DNA from: Pseudovirgaria hyperparasitica
Lineage: Eukaryota > Ascomycota > Dothideomycetes > Acrospermales > Acrospermaceae
NCBI RefSeq assembly: GCF_010093815.1
Contig: NW_022985567.1
Location: 459,367-523,366 of the forward strand
Direction of reading: 5' to 3'
DNA: 64,000 nucleotides
Shown here: positions 22,435 to 32,283 of the stretch, one piece after another
Layout: every line of letters starts with the position of its first letter
Position numbering within the stretch: position 1 is the first letter of the stretch
Program-made: the position numbers and the translations under genes
The notes under the pieces: model-generated
What the model saw: the letters and a program-made list of their open reading frames with translations, nothing else
Databases searched by the model: none
What the model was told of the DNA's origin: nothing

Positions 22435-23483
22435 TTGCTGTAGGGCTGGAATGCGCTCGGCCTCTGACTGGCTCCTATAATTCGAGATTTGGGCAGGTGT
22501 TCAACGGTGAGGGTGGAATAGTTGCCATACGTGAGAGTGGTGGGCCAATAGGGGGACACAGGGGTCTGTGGGCGGAGCTCAGGTCCGGTCAACTGGCAGG
22601 CCGACGTGAAGTGAGGCTGCTTGACACTGTTCAAGCGGTGAAAGGTGTGATCACTGGACAGTGTGAATGATAATACTAGGTCTTATACTTACCACGACCA
22701 ACTTTGCATCTGCCTTCAGAGTATACTCAGTTGCATAATATACATCCGAGGGTTCCATAGAACAAAGAAGGACAGCACTCATGGACCGCGATACAGCATC
22801 TTATTCTACTTATGCAGATTTCTAAGACGAAACGTTCCACGCCGCAATGGTTGTATTGGGAGTCAAGGGTTAGGACTTCCAATAAACATAATCGACATAT
22901 AACGACGATACTGGCCGCGTACACTGTACTTCCCAGACTTCAGCATGGCAATACATAGACCTACCTCCAATCATACCCTTCTCGAAAGCACGACGATGGG
23001 TTTTGAGTTTTAAGACCAGGCTAACACAGTCCAGCACATGACACTTTCAGTGTCGAGCGACTGAACGGCGAAAGAAACATGGAGACTGGTCAGGGGGGAT
23101 TCGAACATTATGGGACTGAGACTCCTTCTGCCAGTGAGTTCTTACGAAGCGAATTTCTTGTGTCAAGTCAATATGGAAAGCTCCCAACAGTATAACATCA
23201 AGTACATGTCTTAGTCAAGAGCTTAAGAATCAGTGCGAGCGACTAGCGTTGTTGACGCATAGTTGTGTAAATATCACGCATGATAACCTCACACTTGTTT
23301 CTTTCCCTTATGTGTCTTATCATTTCGTCTCTCATTACGATCGAAAACGATGCATTCTGCGCACTGTAGAGACATGTATACCCGAATTTTACGTATGGCT
23401 TCGTTGCTTTCGTCATGTACAAGACTTCTATACCTTTTTCATTGGATTCCACGCTAATAGTCACAGTTATACAGCTTTCCTCT

Positions 23484-24844
23484 TTACTGTTGTACAGCTT
23501 TATCCGCTAGCTTCAGCTTCTCTATTGCTTCGCTTGAGTCCTTGCCCAGATTGACAGCGTCCTTGGCCTCGGGATTGCCTTCCACCGAGCCATCGGGCTG
23601 CGCTTGCACGTTCTTTGCCGCACCTGCACCAGGGTGCCTGCTACCCTTGTCCTTGACCTTCTTCTTCTTCTCGACGACAGGGGGCGGAGGGTAGGCCTTC
23701 TTCTCGATCTCTTGCCATTCTTTGCTGGCTTGGAATGCGGCTTGAATAGGCTCCAGGAGGGCGAGGAGAGCGTTCGTCAGTGCGGGCTTCAGAGTCTGTG
23801 GGGAGAGCTGGGAACGTCAATTGGAATTTCCAGCATACACTCAAGGGCATGTATACGTACGACATCATTCCTGTAATCCTCTTTCATCTTCACAATATCC
23901 TCGTATACCAACGTCTCCGCATCCTTTCTCTCAACCTCAAATCTAGGCTTCCCATGCTTTAGCCGACTCGCCGGCAACAGGACATATTCGACGAAACTCA
24001 ACAGCCCATTCTCTTCCACCACCTTCGGCGCCGCCTGTGCTTTTTTGACCTTCTTCCGTACCGCGTCTGCTATGTCCAGCAAGTCAATCTTACTATCCGG
24101 GTCACTCGCGCTCATCTTGCCCCCCTGCAGCCCCGGTACCATCGGGTTCATCAAATGTGCGCGCTCCCGGTATCCAATCTTCGGCAGCACCTCTTTCGCC
24201 AGCGCAAAAATCTTTCTCTGATCTACACCGCCAAACTGCGCGTCAACGCCTAGGTTCTCCTCGTCCAGGGCCTGCATCAGCGGATAAATCAGCCCACTCA
24301 GAGTTGCGTTATCGACCTGCTTTACGACCTCGGCGCCGGCCTTTTTCGCATCGTGCTCAGTAACGACAGACGACAACTTGAAGAGGTCCATTGTGTATTT
24401 TGGAGTGAGTTGGTAGGAAGATCCGAGGACGAAGACGAGTTTTTCGATGGGCACGTTTATGGCTTTGAGCAGTTCTGTGATGACGAAACGGTAGTATTCG
24501 GCGCGGAATTGCACGAGCTCGATGGGAGCTTTGAGATTGTCAAGGAAGCCATGGATATCGGCAAGAAGGATTTTGACTTTGCAGCCGGCTTGGAGGAATT
24601 GGGCTATCTTCATGATGGGCACGAAGTAGCCACAGTGAGGGCGCCCAGTTGTTGCGGTGCCTGTGGGCAACGATCAGTCGTTTGATGTGAGCTGAGGGTG
24701 TTGGTTTGAGACGTTACCCCAGTAGATCTCGAGAGCTCGGTTTTGCTTGACCATTACATCTTCTATGATTTCTTCATTCAGGACTTCTTGAAGGTTTTCC
24801 TTTATGAGGGCCAGCCTGCCCTCATAGGTTGTTGGCTCCTCCAT
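23484..24844 (-). CDS. TYS1: Tyrosyl-tRNA synthetase, cytosolic, 3 exons, 412 aa
   Basis: Class I aminoacyl-tRNA synthetase that charges tRNA-Tyr. Exons are 24844-24718, 24660-23861 and 23795-23484. The junctions rebuild EIYWG|TATTGRPHCGYF, the eukaryotic form of the HIGH region (PHCGYF), and RNDV|TLKPAL. The KMSKS-loop equivalent is GGKMSASDPDSKI. The tyrosine-pocket region around AEYYRFVITELL and the GGVDQRKIF block are typical of archaeal/eukaryotic TyrRS. The C-terminus has a Lys-rich segment (VEKKKKVKDK) and a short tail, and lacks the EMAPII-like domain of animals, as in other fungi. There is no presequence, so this is the cytosolic enzyme; a separate mitochondrial gene should exist elsewhere. 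The start at 24844 (MEEPTTYEGRL) is the first ATG. Confidence 0.96.
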
Positions 24845-25416
24845 ACTACGTCTTTCCCTCTATTTTGCGGCGTCAATTCAATTCAAGTAAAGAGATCAAG
24901 ATTTGTACGAGAAAAATGTGAATAATACGAAGCTTTGCGTGAGCCAATTGTAAGTTACAAATCCTAATCTTGTGACTCAAAATAAATGAAGCACAAGCCC
25001 CGCAGTCTGTCGCGCCACGCGGGGTGGAACGTGTGGCTAGAGTATTGCACGTGACGGTGCAAAGTGAACCATTTTGCGATTCAGATCTACCTGTATTGAA
25101 ACTAAAGATGAGAAATATGATTGTTACTATCTGCATCGTACGTCAACCGCTCACGTACTCTGCTAAATAAGGTTTTCAGGAGCGGATACAGCGCGCGCAT
25201 GCATATCTAGCTGATACAGAATGATTCTATAGTCTTACAGGGTCGTGGCGATGAAAGAGGGCATAGGAAGAGTATTTGAACACAAATACGGGAATGGATG
25301 CGCATGACTCCATGGTCCAGTGATGATGTGAGATTCCCGGTTGCTTGCTTGTAAATGTTGGGATCGAAAAGAACGCTCAACGGGGTATGCTAGTAAACTC
25401 CAAGATCAAAAGTGAC
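24845..25416. other. Intergenic region, TyrRS promoter and 3' side of the 25.4-kb gene
   Basis: Holds the upstream region of the TyrRS gene. A CACGTG E-box lies near 25048. No gene seen. Confidence 0.55.
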
Positions 25417-27243
25417 CTAAACTTCTCCCCATGCGCCGACACCGGGGCCACTGCCTACGGATCCACCGATATCCCAGTAGTTTCGACTACTGCCTCCGCT
25501 GAGAGAGCGTTTACTCTTCTTGGTGCTTTGACTTGCACAGCTACTCCCTGATCTGAGCCGGATTGGCTGAACACCTGCGGGGTGATAATGGTGTCTATGA
25601 AGTACATCTCTTCGCCTGATACCCGGGTTCGCTGCACCATTACTCTCACTGTTTCGGTTGACTAGAGGATGGTGTTGCCGAATGATAGCAGCTCGATGGG
25701 CAGGATTAGATTGTGATGTGGGGGTTCGAGATAGTATCGGCGAGCCAGCTCGGGCCGAAGAGATGTTGGAGTCGGGTGAGAAGCGTTTGATAAGGAACCG
25801 AAAAACCATCTTGGCATCAAGATCTCGCTCCCAATACTCCCGCTCCTGATGAAGGCGCGTGGACGGGTGAGCGGCAGCAGTAGGTGAAATGGGAATGGCT
25901 GAAGATACCGGGCCTTCTTCTTCTTCAATCCCCCAAAGGGATGCTTCGCTATATGCCGGGGTCTGTTGGCGTTGGGCGGCGGGTAACGTGGGTTTGAATT
26001 GGTTGGTGGAAGACAGTGGAAGGGAAGCGCGTCGAGATTCAGACACTATGGGACTTTCGGTCTGAGCTTCGGTATTGCTGACGGCTGGTCCTAGTTCTAG
26101 CCCGGCATAAGGTATGCTCTCTTGAGTGCGGAGATATGTGTTGAAAGCGCCAGGGTGTTCCGAGAGCTGGTGCACTAAGATACCAAGCTCACGGGCTATT
26201 CGTTCAAGTAGACGATGCTCCCACGACTTTGGGGCGGCAGACATCGCATCGTTCTCGGAGCCCTTGTCCATCTGCCTTTGAGCCTCGCTCAGTGTGATGT
26301 TGTTAGGAGTAGGGGTCGTAGACATATCTTCCTCTGGTAGCTCTTCTCCAAATATGACAGATAGAAGTGACTCATCAATCCCCATGAGATCACGAATGAC
26401 TCTTTGAGTGAACCGTTGAAGGAAGGACATCGAGTCTTCTTCCTGATGTGTGTGCTCTGAGGGTTGCTGTGTAGACTTTGCAGTGGCTTGTTTCGCAGCA
26501 TCCGTTTCAGTGGAGCCGTTCATTTGACTCTTGTCATCTCTTGTACTCATATGGCTCGACCTCCTCATCCTCCTGGTCTCCCGTTCGATTTCTTCCAATA
26601 ACGCCCTGCTCTGTTCCAACCTCCATCGTTCTATTCTCTGCATCTTCTCATCGTCCACATGAAACTCCTGCTGTTCTTCCAATGCATCTAGCCGTCGCTG
26701 CACGCTTGACCGCCGCCGCTGATGTCTTTTCGATGGAGTCACTCTCTCAAATTGTCGGATTTGATCTTGTAGTAGCGAAGAAGTCGCCGGAAAGGACCCA
26801 AGGCCGTCATGTGTAGGTAGCACTTGTGCGCTGCCTCCCAACCTTCGGCTGGCGTCCCCTGCATCTTCGTCGTGAAAAGCATGGAGACCGTCATCCAGGC
26901 TGTCGAGATCATGGTCGTCATCCTCCCTGTCTGAGCCTTCTGTGTGTTGATCGTCGTACTCGTCTTGCTGATCGGAGCGTGCTGCGGTATCTAAGCTGCC
27001 AAAGTCGCTCAGACGTGACAGTCCGGCGGTCCGAGTGCGGTCCGTCGATGTTGTGTGTGTATGTGCGATGGTACTCTCTGCTACAGGAGTGAATAGTACC
27101 CATTCTTCTGAATCCTCTAGGGCATGTTTGCGGAGAGGCGACGCAATCGGTCCCTGGTCGGCGGCCGACTGGGACTGTTGTGGTGCAGACGCGGGGAAGG
27201 ATAAGCGGGGCTGCGGCCGTGCCATGTGCTGTCGGAATGCCAT
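25417..27243 (-). CDS. Conserved-looking fungal protein of unknown function, single exon, 608 aa
   Basis: I do not recognise the family. The protein starts at an ATG (27243), is open throughout and has coding-like composition. Residues ~44-53 read DSEEWVLFTP, then there is a strongly acidic stretch (residues ~90-125, Asp/Glu/His-rich). A charged, probably coiled-coil region follows at about residues 160-235 (SVQRRLDALEEQQEF, RIERWRLEQSRALLEEIERETRR), then a hydrophobic helical block (FLQRFTQRVIRDLMGIDESL) and a second one (HRLLERIARELGILVHQL). The C-terminus is Ser/Arg-rich and ends with NYWDIGGSVGSG and AWGEV. No signal peptide or membrane span. It is probably an intracellular scaffold or regulatory protein restricted to fungi; that is inference from composition only. 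Confidence 0.82.
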   Translation of the reverse strand: MAFRQHMARPQPRLSFPASAPQQSQSAADQGPIASPLRKHALEDSEEWVLFTPVAESTIAHTHTTSTDRTRTAGLSRLSDFGSLDTAARSDQQDEYDDQHTEGSDREDDDHDLDSLDDGLHAFHDEDAGDASRRLGGSAQVLPTHDGLGSFPATSSLLQDQIRQFERVTPSKRHQRRRSSVQRRLDALEEQQEFHVDDEKMQRIERWRLEQSRALLEEIERETRRMRRSSHMSTRDDKSQMNGSTETDAAKQATAKSTQQPSEHTHQEEDSMSFLQRFTQRVIRDLMGIDESLLSVIFGEELPEEDMSTTPTPNNITLSEAQRQMDKGSENDAMSAAPKSWEHRLLERIARELGILVHQLSEHPGAFNTYLRTQESIPYAGLELGPAVSNTEAQTESPIVSESRRASLPLSSTNQFKPTLPAAQRQQTPAYSEASLWGIEEEEGPVSSAIPISPTAAAHPSTRLHQEREYWERDLDAKMVFRFLIKRFSPDSNISSARAGSPILSRTPTSQSNPAHRAAIIRQHHPLVNRNSESNGAANPGIRRRDVLHRHHYHPAGVQPIRLRSGSSCASQSTKKSKRSLSGGSSRNYWDIGGSVGSGPGVGAWGEV

Positions 27244-28813
27244 GATGGTAGAACAATACTTAATCGAGGAGAATGCAGTAGGAGTTGCAGAGGAAGATGT
27301 GAGCGTGTGTATATACTGACACTGATGCTGACGTTTAGATGGCTAGACGGGCCGTTTGAGTAAGGCGTGGATGTCGGGACCTTATCTGAGATGCGATAGG
27401 GGACCCCCTGGACTGTGCTGCGGGCCAAGCGTAATGATGCGTTGGGGGTCTGACACAGAAAAGCGCCGTAGAGCTGCGAGAATGCTTTCGCGGCCACGAC
27501 TGGAACATATACAGCAACACAACGAAGGCTGGTAACGAGGTACCGTGTCGAAGGCAGAGATTGAGGGCGAGTCGAGGATGGCTGAGGTGAGGTGAGGCGA
27601 GTCGAGTCGAGTCGAGCACGTAATGAATGAGATTCCTTGTGTTGATGCTTGTACTCCAACGCTAAACCTGCTCCAGTGACTTACAAGTTGTAAGCGTCGG
27701 ACTCGTTGAATAATGCCCCACTGGGACTTTCCTAAAAGTCCCGCGTGTCTACTATTCGGACTGTTTCAAACAAATCTAACTACGTGTATCCGTAGGCGTG
27801 GAACTTACCTGAGCCGTAGATCATTCATAGACCAAGGAACCTTGGAAGCACTCGCGTGCACAGGGTCACGAGGCGGTCAACTTCTCAACAAATCAGAAGC
27901 ATACATCGCATTTAATATAGGGCCTCAGGCAGCCTCGAGCATCAACATTGACACATCGTGACGAGAACGACCTCTCAGAAAACAGTAGAACAATCTTGGA
28001 CCGGTGTGAAGGTCGCTGATCAGTGCATAGCAACGAGACATGATTTGACGAGAAGGGGCATATAAGATGATGGATAGTCCGAGTGTTGGATAGTCCGACA
28101 AGATCGCACCTACGCGAGCGGCGAGGCAGATAGATCCGTATCCATACGAAGATGAACCTAGAGTTGTCACTCCAATTCCAACCCTTTTGGATCAATACAT
28201 GGCCAGAGAATGACCGCACTCATAACCCCTTTCAGTCGAGGCTCCTGGAGCAGATTTTTCAACGTAAAACGCCGGGTCTTGCAGCGTGGGATTGGCTCAC
28301 TCAGCCAGCCAGCGGTCAGCATGCAGGGCTCACGCTGCAGACCGTCGATGTGGTAAAATTCTATTCCCGTCCGTTCCGGACTTCTATTTCGGGATACCTT
28401 CTTTCCACTAGGCACTGTTGACATTCGCCTTGCCATCCATATTCTTAATTCTTAAGCATGGTCGCACTGTCCGGCCACGAGACGGCCATGCGGTGAGTTG
28501 CTTCCTAAGCATAATTACTATCTATGGACGGCGTTGCGAGGCTTTTGCACAGACAGCATAGAAAGTGCAGGAACAAACTGCTTCAGAAGAATGCTTCAAT
28601 AATCGATGTGCATGATTTGCGAGGTTGTGTATCTGATTATGATCTCGCTACATGAATACCTAGAGACGACCCTCTGATCAGCTCATCAGAGGTGATGGAT
28701 TCTCAACATCAACCGCTGCCCGCCAACTTGCGCCTTGCTATGCTTCATACTACTACATCATACCTTCATCACTGATCAACCTGGAAGTGTATCATTGCAT
28801 TAATCGCACACTG
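27244..28813. other. 1.6-kb intergenic region, promoter of 25.4-kb gene and 3' side of UBP14
   Basis: A 183-codon frame (27117-27659, -) overlaps the start of the neighbouring gene and looks like chance. A short GAGTC repeat (GCGAGTCGAGTCGAGTCGAG) lies at about 27597-27616. No RNA gene or transposon seen. Confidence 0.55.
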
Positions 28814-31400
28814 TTACACGCGTCTAAAGAAGTAGATGTAGGCAAACTTCTTCATCTCCTCTGCATCCGCCCCTTTAGCGACCTTTTCATCATTGTACAG
28901 TACCCAAGAGGACTTGTTCTCCCCCGGTATCTCTTTGCGAACGAACGCTACGTAGTGCCCTGCATGGATCGACGACCCTTTGTGGCATACGATGGATTGC
29001 AGCTGGAAGTTGGCTGGAAGCGTGGCATTTCCAGGAACAACCCTTTCCTTGGTTCCATCTGGCCCTGCATTACTCTATAGTGATTGTCAGTGTCATGTGT
29101 TACGCGTGACCTACTTGTTTAGAAAATATTTCTCACCTGATCACCCGTGTCATCTCCGAAATCGCCGGCAGCGTCAGGATGACTGAACAGCCAGTCTACT
29201 GCACGTTCCATGTCACCTCCCGTCTCTTTCAATGCTTGTCGTGCTTGCGGTGCGTTGAAGCCCATTGCGCCCAGTGACTCAATCTTCTCAGGGTCGATGA
29301 CTGAGCCAGTCCCTGTGGCAGCTTCTGCTGCCGGTATGAGATCCATGGGCTCATCAATGTCTGGATCTTCCATGTGTGCGAAGAGCCAATTCATTGCAGC
29401 CTCCGCGTCGGAATTACCTGTAGCATGCAGTGCTTTGGCGCAACGAACCTCAGGGAATCCCATTGCCGACAGTGAGGCCATCGCTGCATTGTCAGGAACA
29501 AACTCTGGAGCGCTACCGCTGGCATTGCCCTCGGGGAGTAGCTCCTCTGTCGACTGTAGACCGTTCGATTTATAGGCATCTAAGGGGAACGAGTGGTCAT
29601 CCACGACCACCGGGACATCCTGCTTCGTAGGTACCCAGTTGACAATTTCGAATCGGCGAGCATTTATTGCAAGAACCTGCGGAAAGGTCTTGAAAAGACT
29701 TTGTTTAGTGAAGCCGTCTTTACTTCCACAGGATGCGCACGTCAATTCGACTACCTCGGGCGCTGTGAAGGTATCCAGGCATTCCTTGATGGAAACAGGC
29801 TCGAACTCTTCCCTGTCAACATCTTTGCCCTGGCTGTCTACGGCATCCATCTTAGTATCTCGTGGTATACGTCGAATGGGTACTGGTATTGAAATGTTTT
29901 CGTACTCTTCTGTCTGATACTTTACCCTTTTACAGGCCAGACACTGAAGCTTCTGCTCCATGGTGAACCGGAACGAATCCACGGGATCTTGAAAAGGTGC
30001 AACATGTTGCGTGCGAGAGATTTGTTTTAGCAGATGAAGAAGCAGCTCAAACGAATCTTGTTGTCTCATGGTGGAAAACTCCGCATGTCCGCGTCCGATG
30101 AGGTGTTTCAACATTGCTGGTGCTATGCCCTTCTGATGTGGTACTTCCGGACTCTGTTCCGAGACTGTGACGTCGCTGTCTGGCTTGGAATATCGGCCAG
30201 ATAGCAGACCGTCAGCGATTTTGCACAGTTGTGTTTCAAGGTCTTCAGCAGGGGTGGGTGTTGAGGGAGGCTTCTCGTGTGGGTGATAGAACCGTTTGTT
30301 GAACTCGGGCATGTCAAAAAGACATTGAAGAACACTAGCAAGATAGCAGCTGTTGCCCAGGTTCTTCAGTCCAGTGAATCCAGGGCCAAACAAAGGCGTC
30401 ATCTCTTTACCATCCTCCGTAGTCATCGAGAACTCCCATCGCAAATTCTGCTCTATCTGCATCTCTGTAAGACTCTTTTCAGTCTTCTGGCGGTCCTTAA
30501 TGTTGATGCCCCAGTGTGCGAGATGGTTCGGAAGCTCAGGATCTATCCGCTCATCATCGCAGGTGTAACAATATATATCAGCAGTCCCGTCGGCAGTGAG
30601 AGATCCAAGTTTCACTGCCACGGGATGTCCAGAAGTATCCTTATGGGCCAGACCGTGCGAATTTCCACCAATGCCACCGAATTGAGCGCGACCACACCCA
30701 AGGTTACCACATTGTAAGCAGAGCCATAGATTCTCTTTGAGATCGCACGCAGAACAGTGTCCAAGGTCGCCAGACTGGATCTGTCGTGCCGCTTCTTGCT
30801 CTAGACATAAGGTATGCTCACAAGCTGTGAGTTCTTGCTCCCAGGCTTTGACCTCCTCTTGCTTTGCGAATGTATTTGCCTTGAGTACTCCATCTACAAC
30901 CTGAGAGAGCTTCCCCAAGCTTGTATCCACGTCCTCGATGCCGCATTCATAACATTTCACTCTCGTAACAGTGTCGTAGCGGTCGTTCTCAGTCTCTGCA
31001 GCTATAGCTAACCTAGACATCTTTTGCGGAGGCTCATCTCGCTTTACAATCTTTCTTGTGCGCTTGATGTTTACGACTAGAGGATGTTTCGACGTTTCGC
31101 AGTGAAGACGAGCGTGCGACCGATCTGCAGTGCAACCGCCATTGTAGCAATATAAACAAACGTCCAGTCCGGTTGGGTCATCCTGGTGTAATACCACAGT
31201 CAGTTCAAATCTCCAAAGGATATCGTAAAGCTTCAGAGTACGTAGTCTTACGATAGAATCGAAGCATTGCGTACAATCTTCGCGATAAACGGACTGCGTT
31301 GGGCCAGGAGGACAAAGGTCTGGAACGCAGAATTAGCGACACCACTGCGCTTCATAGCTTTATGAAATGTACCAGGGGAATCGACGTGTTTGCACGCCAT
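28814..31400 (-). CDS. UBP14: Ubiquitin carboxyl-terminal hydrolase Ubp14/USP5 (isopeptidase T), 4 exons, 800 aa
   Basis: Disassembles unanchored polyubiquitin chains, keeping free ubiquitin available and the proteasome unblocked. Exons: 31400-31373, 31319-31252, 31182-29137 and 29074-28814. The joins give MACKHVDSPDLCPPGPTQSV...CFDSI|DDPTGLDVCLYC, matching the family's N-terminal zinc-finger region. A second ZnF-UBP follows at about residues 175-245 (CSACDLKENLWLCLQCGNLGCGR). The USP core has the catalytic Cys box GLKNLGNSCYLASVLQ (Cys ~311) and the His box HAGHYVAFVRK in the last exon (~residue 750). Two UBA domains (SLSAMGFPEVRCAKAL and SLGAMGFNAPQARQAL) interrupt the catalytic domain, exactly as in Ubp14/USP5. 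The first coding exon is only 28 nt. Confidence 0.97.
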
Positions 31401-32283
31401 AGTTCTAGGAGAAAGGGGAGCTATGACGAAGATGCACAGTAACAATCACGGAACCCTTCTGTTCGCTCAAAATATCTGGCAGCTCTACGACGCGCTGGTT
31501 GCGTATCGATTAGCGAGGCGTGGGGCAAATCGCGGAGCTCCCGCGCATGGACAGAGGGGCACTTTGCTTGATCCACCAGCGTGAATACTGGATGGTATTG
31601 CGTGTGGTGAAGACAAAACACAAGACTGATTAATGCCCGCGGAATGGAGGGCAGTTTATTTTGCAAAGATGATATGTTAACTGTTCTTATGAACGAGCAA
31701 ATTGTTGGTTAAGGTAGTTTAATTTCAGGATTATGCTGCAAGGTTTAGATACAAAGAGCAAAGTCGCCCGGTTAGCGAAGAAGTCCGATTATTAGCAAGT
31801 GCGTAATCATCCGCAATCCGTCATAATCGTGAAATGTCGTCATGAAACGAAAAGAAAATAAGCAAGAAGAGGTACAGTAAAAAGAAACAGGCCACCCCAA
31901 TCATATATCAAAAGTGAACACCAATTTGATGTTCTTGGCTTCATGGACAAAATAGAAATAACCCTGTGCGCAAGGATCCAAGTCAGACGTCCCTTTGCTT
32001 TCGAATTACAATGATAGAAGCAAACCAGATGGCGCTAATATTCGCTGGTCATTCGTGGCTTTCGTCATAGTCATGAAGTATCTCAAAAGCGCCAGACTAT
32101 AGTGGTAATAGAAGAAATGAAAGAAATGAAAGAAATGAAAGAAATGAAAGAAATGAAAATGCTGTCGAAGCAAAGGCTGCTTACTATGTGCAGTCATTGT
32201 GAGTGGCTATGCGGACCCATGGGACAATTTTAGATGCATCAAGACGCCGTAAATGCGATTTTCCTCGTGAGACTAGAGGATAT
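31401..32283. other. Intergenic region with a 9-nt tandem repeat
   Basis: UBP14 upstream region and 3' side of the next gene; no coding sequence supported. Contains the GAAATGAAA repeat at 32114-32158. Confidence 0.6.
32114..32158. repeat. Five exact copies of GAAATGAAA
   Basis: Five head-to-tail perfect 9-mers, about 125 bp beyond the stop codon of the 32.3-34.2 kb gene (minus strand), hence probably in its 3' untranslated region, read there as TTTCATTTC. Confidence 0.95.

Larger units (their letters stand above)
21487..22490. repeat. Nested tandem-repeat array (five ~115-bp cores with variable spacers)
   Basis: Core copies begin at about 21581, 21764, 21928, 22213 and 22449 (the last truncated), with a partial unit before the first at 21487. 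Each full core opens with (C/G)GAATGCGCTCG...CTGASTGGCT, continues CCTATAATTCGAGATTCGAGGGAATTTCAACGATGGAC (written here in pieces: CCTATAATTCGAGATTCGAG then GGAATTTCAACGATGGAC) and closes with a second version of the opening motif, CGAATGCGATCGG...CTGAGTGGCT. The ~26-bp motif therefore recurs about ten times, 80-100 bp apart inside cores. Spacers differ in length, so copy-to-copy distance is 183, 164, 285 and 236 bp. The third spacer holds a further tandem duplication of ~43 bp (GTGGG, AGCGGG, GGAAGTGAACGTGGA elements, about 22051-22135). Confidence 0.9.
20248..23483. other. 3.2-kb gene-free region containing a tandem-repeat array
   Basis: No supportable coding region on either strand. Frames that run through the repeat array are not conserved between copies and carry stops in most of them, so the array is not a repeat protein. 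The flanks (20250-21480 and 22510-23480) are unique sequence without tRNA or transposon features that I can see. The last part overlaps the 3' untranslated end of the tyrosyl-tRNA synthetase gene. Confidence 0.6.

Noticed and set aside
21573-22670. Repeat-protein ORFs (LECARPLSGSYNSRFEG type) across the tandem array
   Set aside because: The frame is not conserved between copies and spacer lengths are not multiples of three, so a repeat protein is not supported.
23085-23130. T-arm-like sequence (GTTCGAATCCCCCC on the minus strand)
   Set aside because: The 5' half of the T-stem does not pair and no acceptor or anticodon arm can be built around it, so it is not a tRNA.
27117-27659. 180-codon minus frame upstream of the 25.4-kb gene
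   Set aside because: It overlaps the start of the neighbouring gene in another frame and is Ser/Arg/Leu-rich without a domain.
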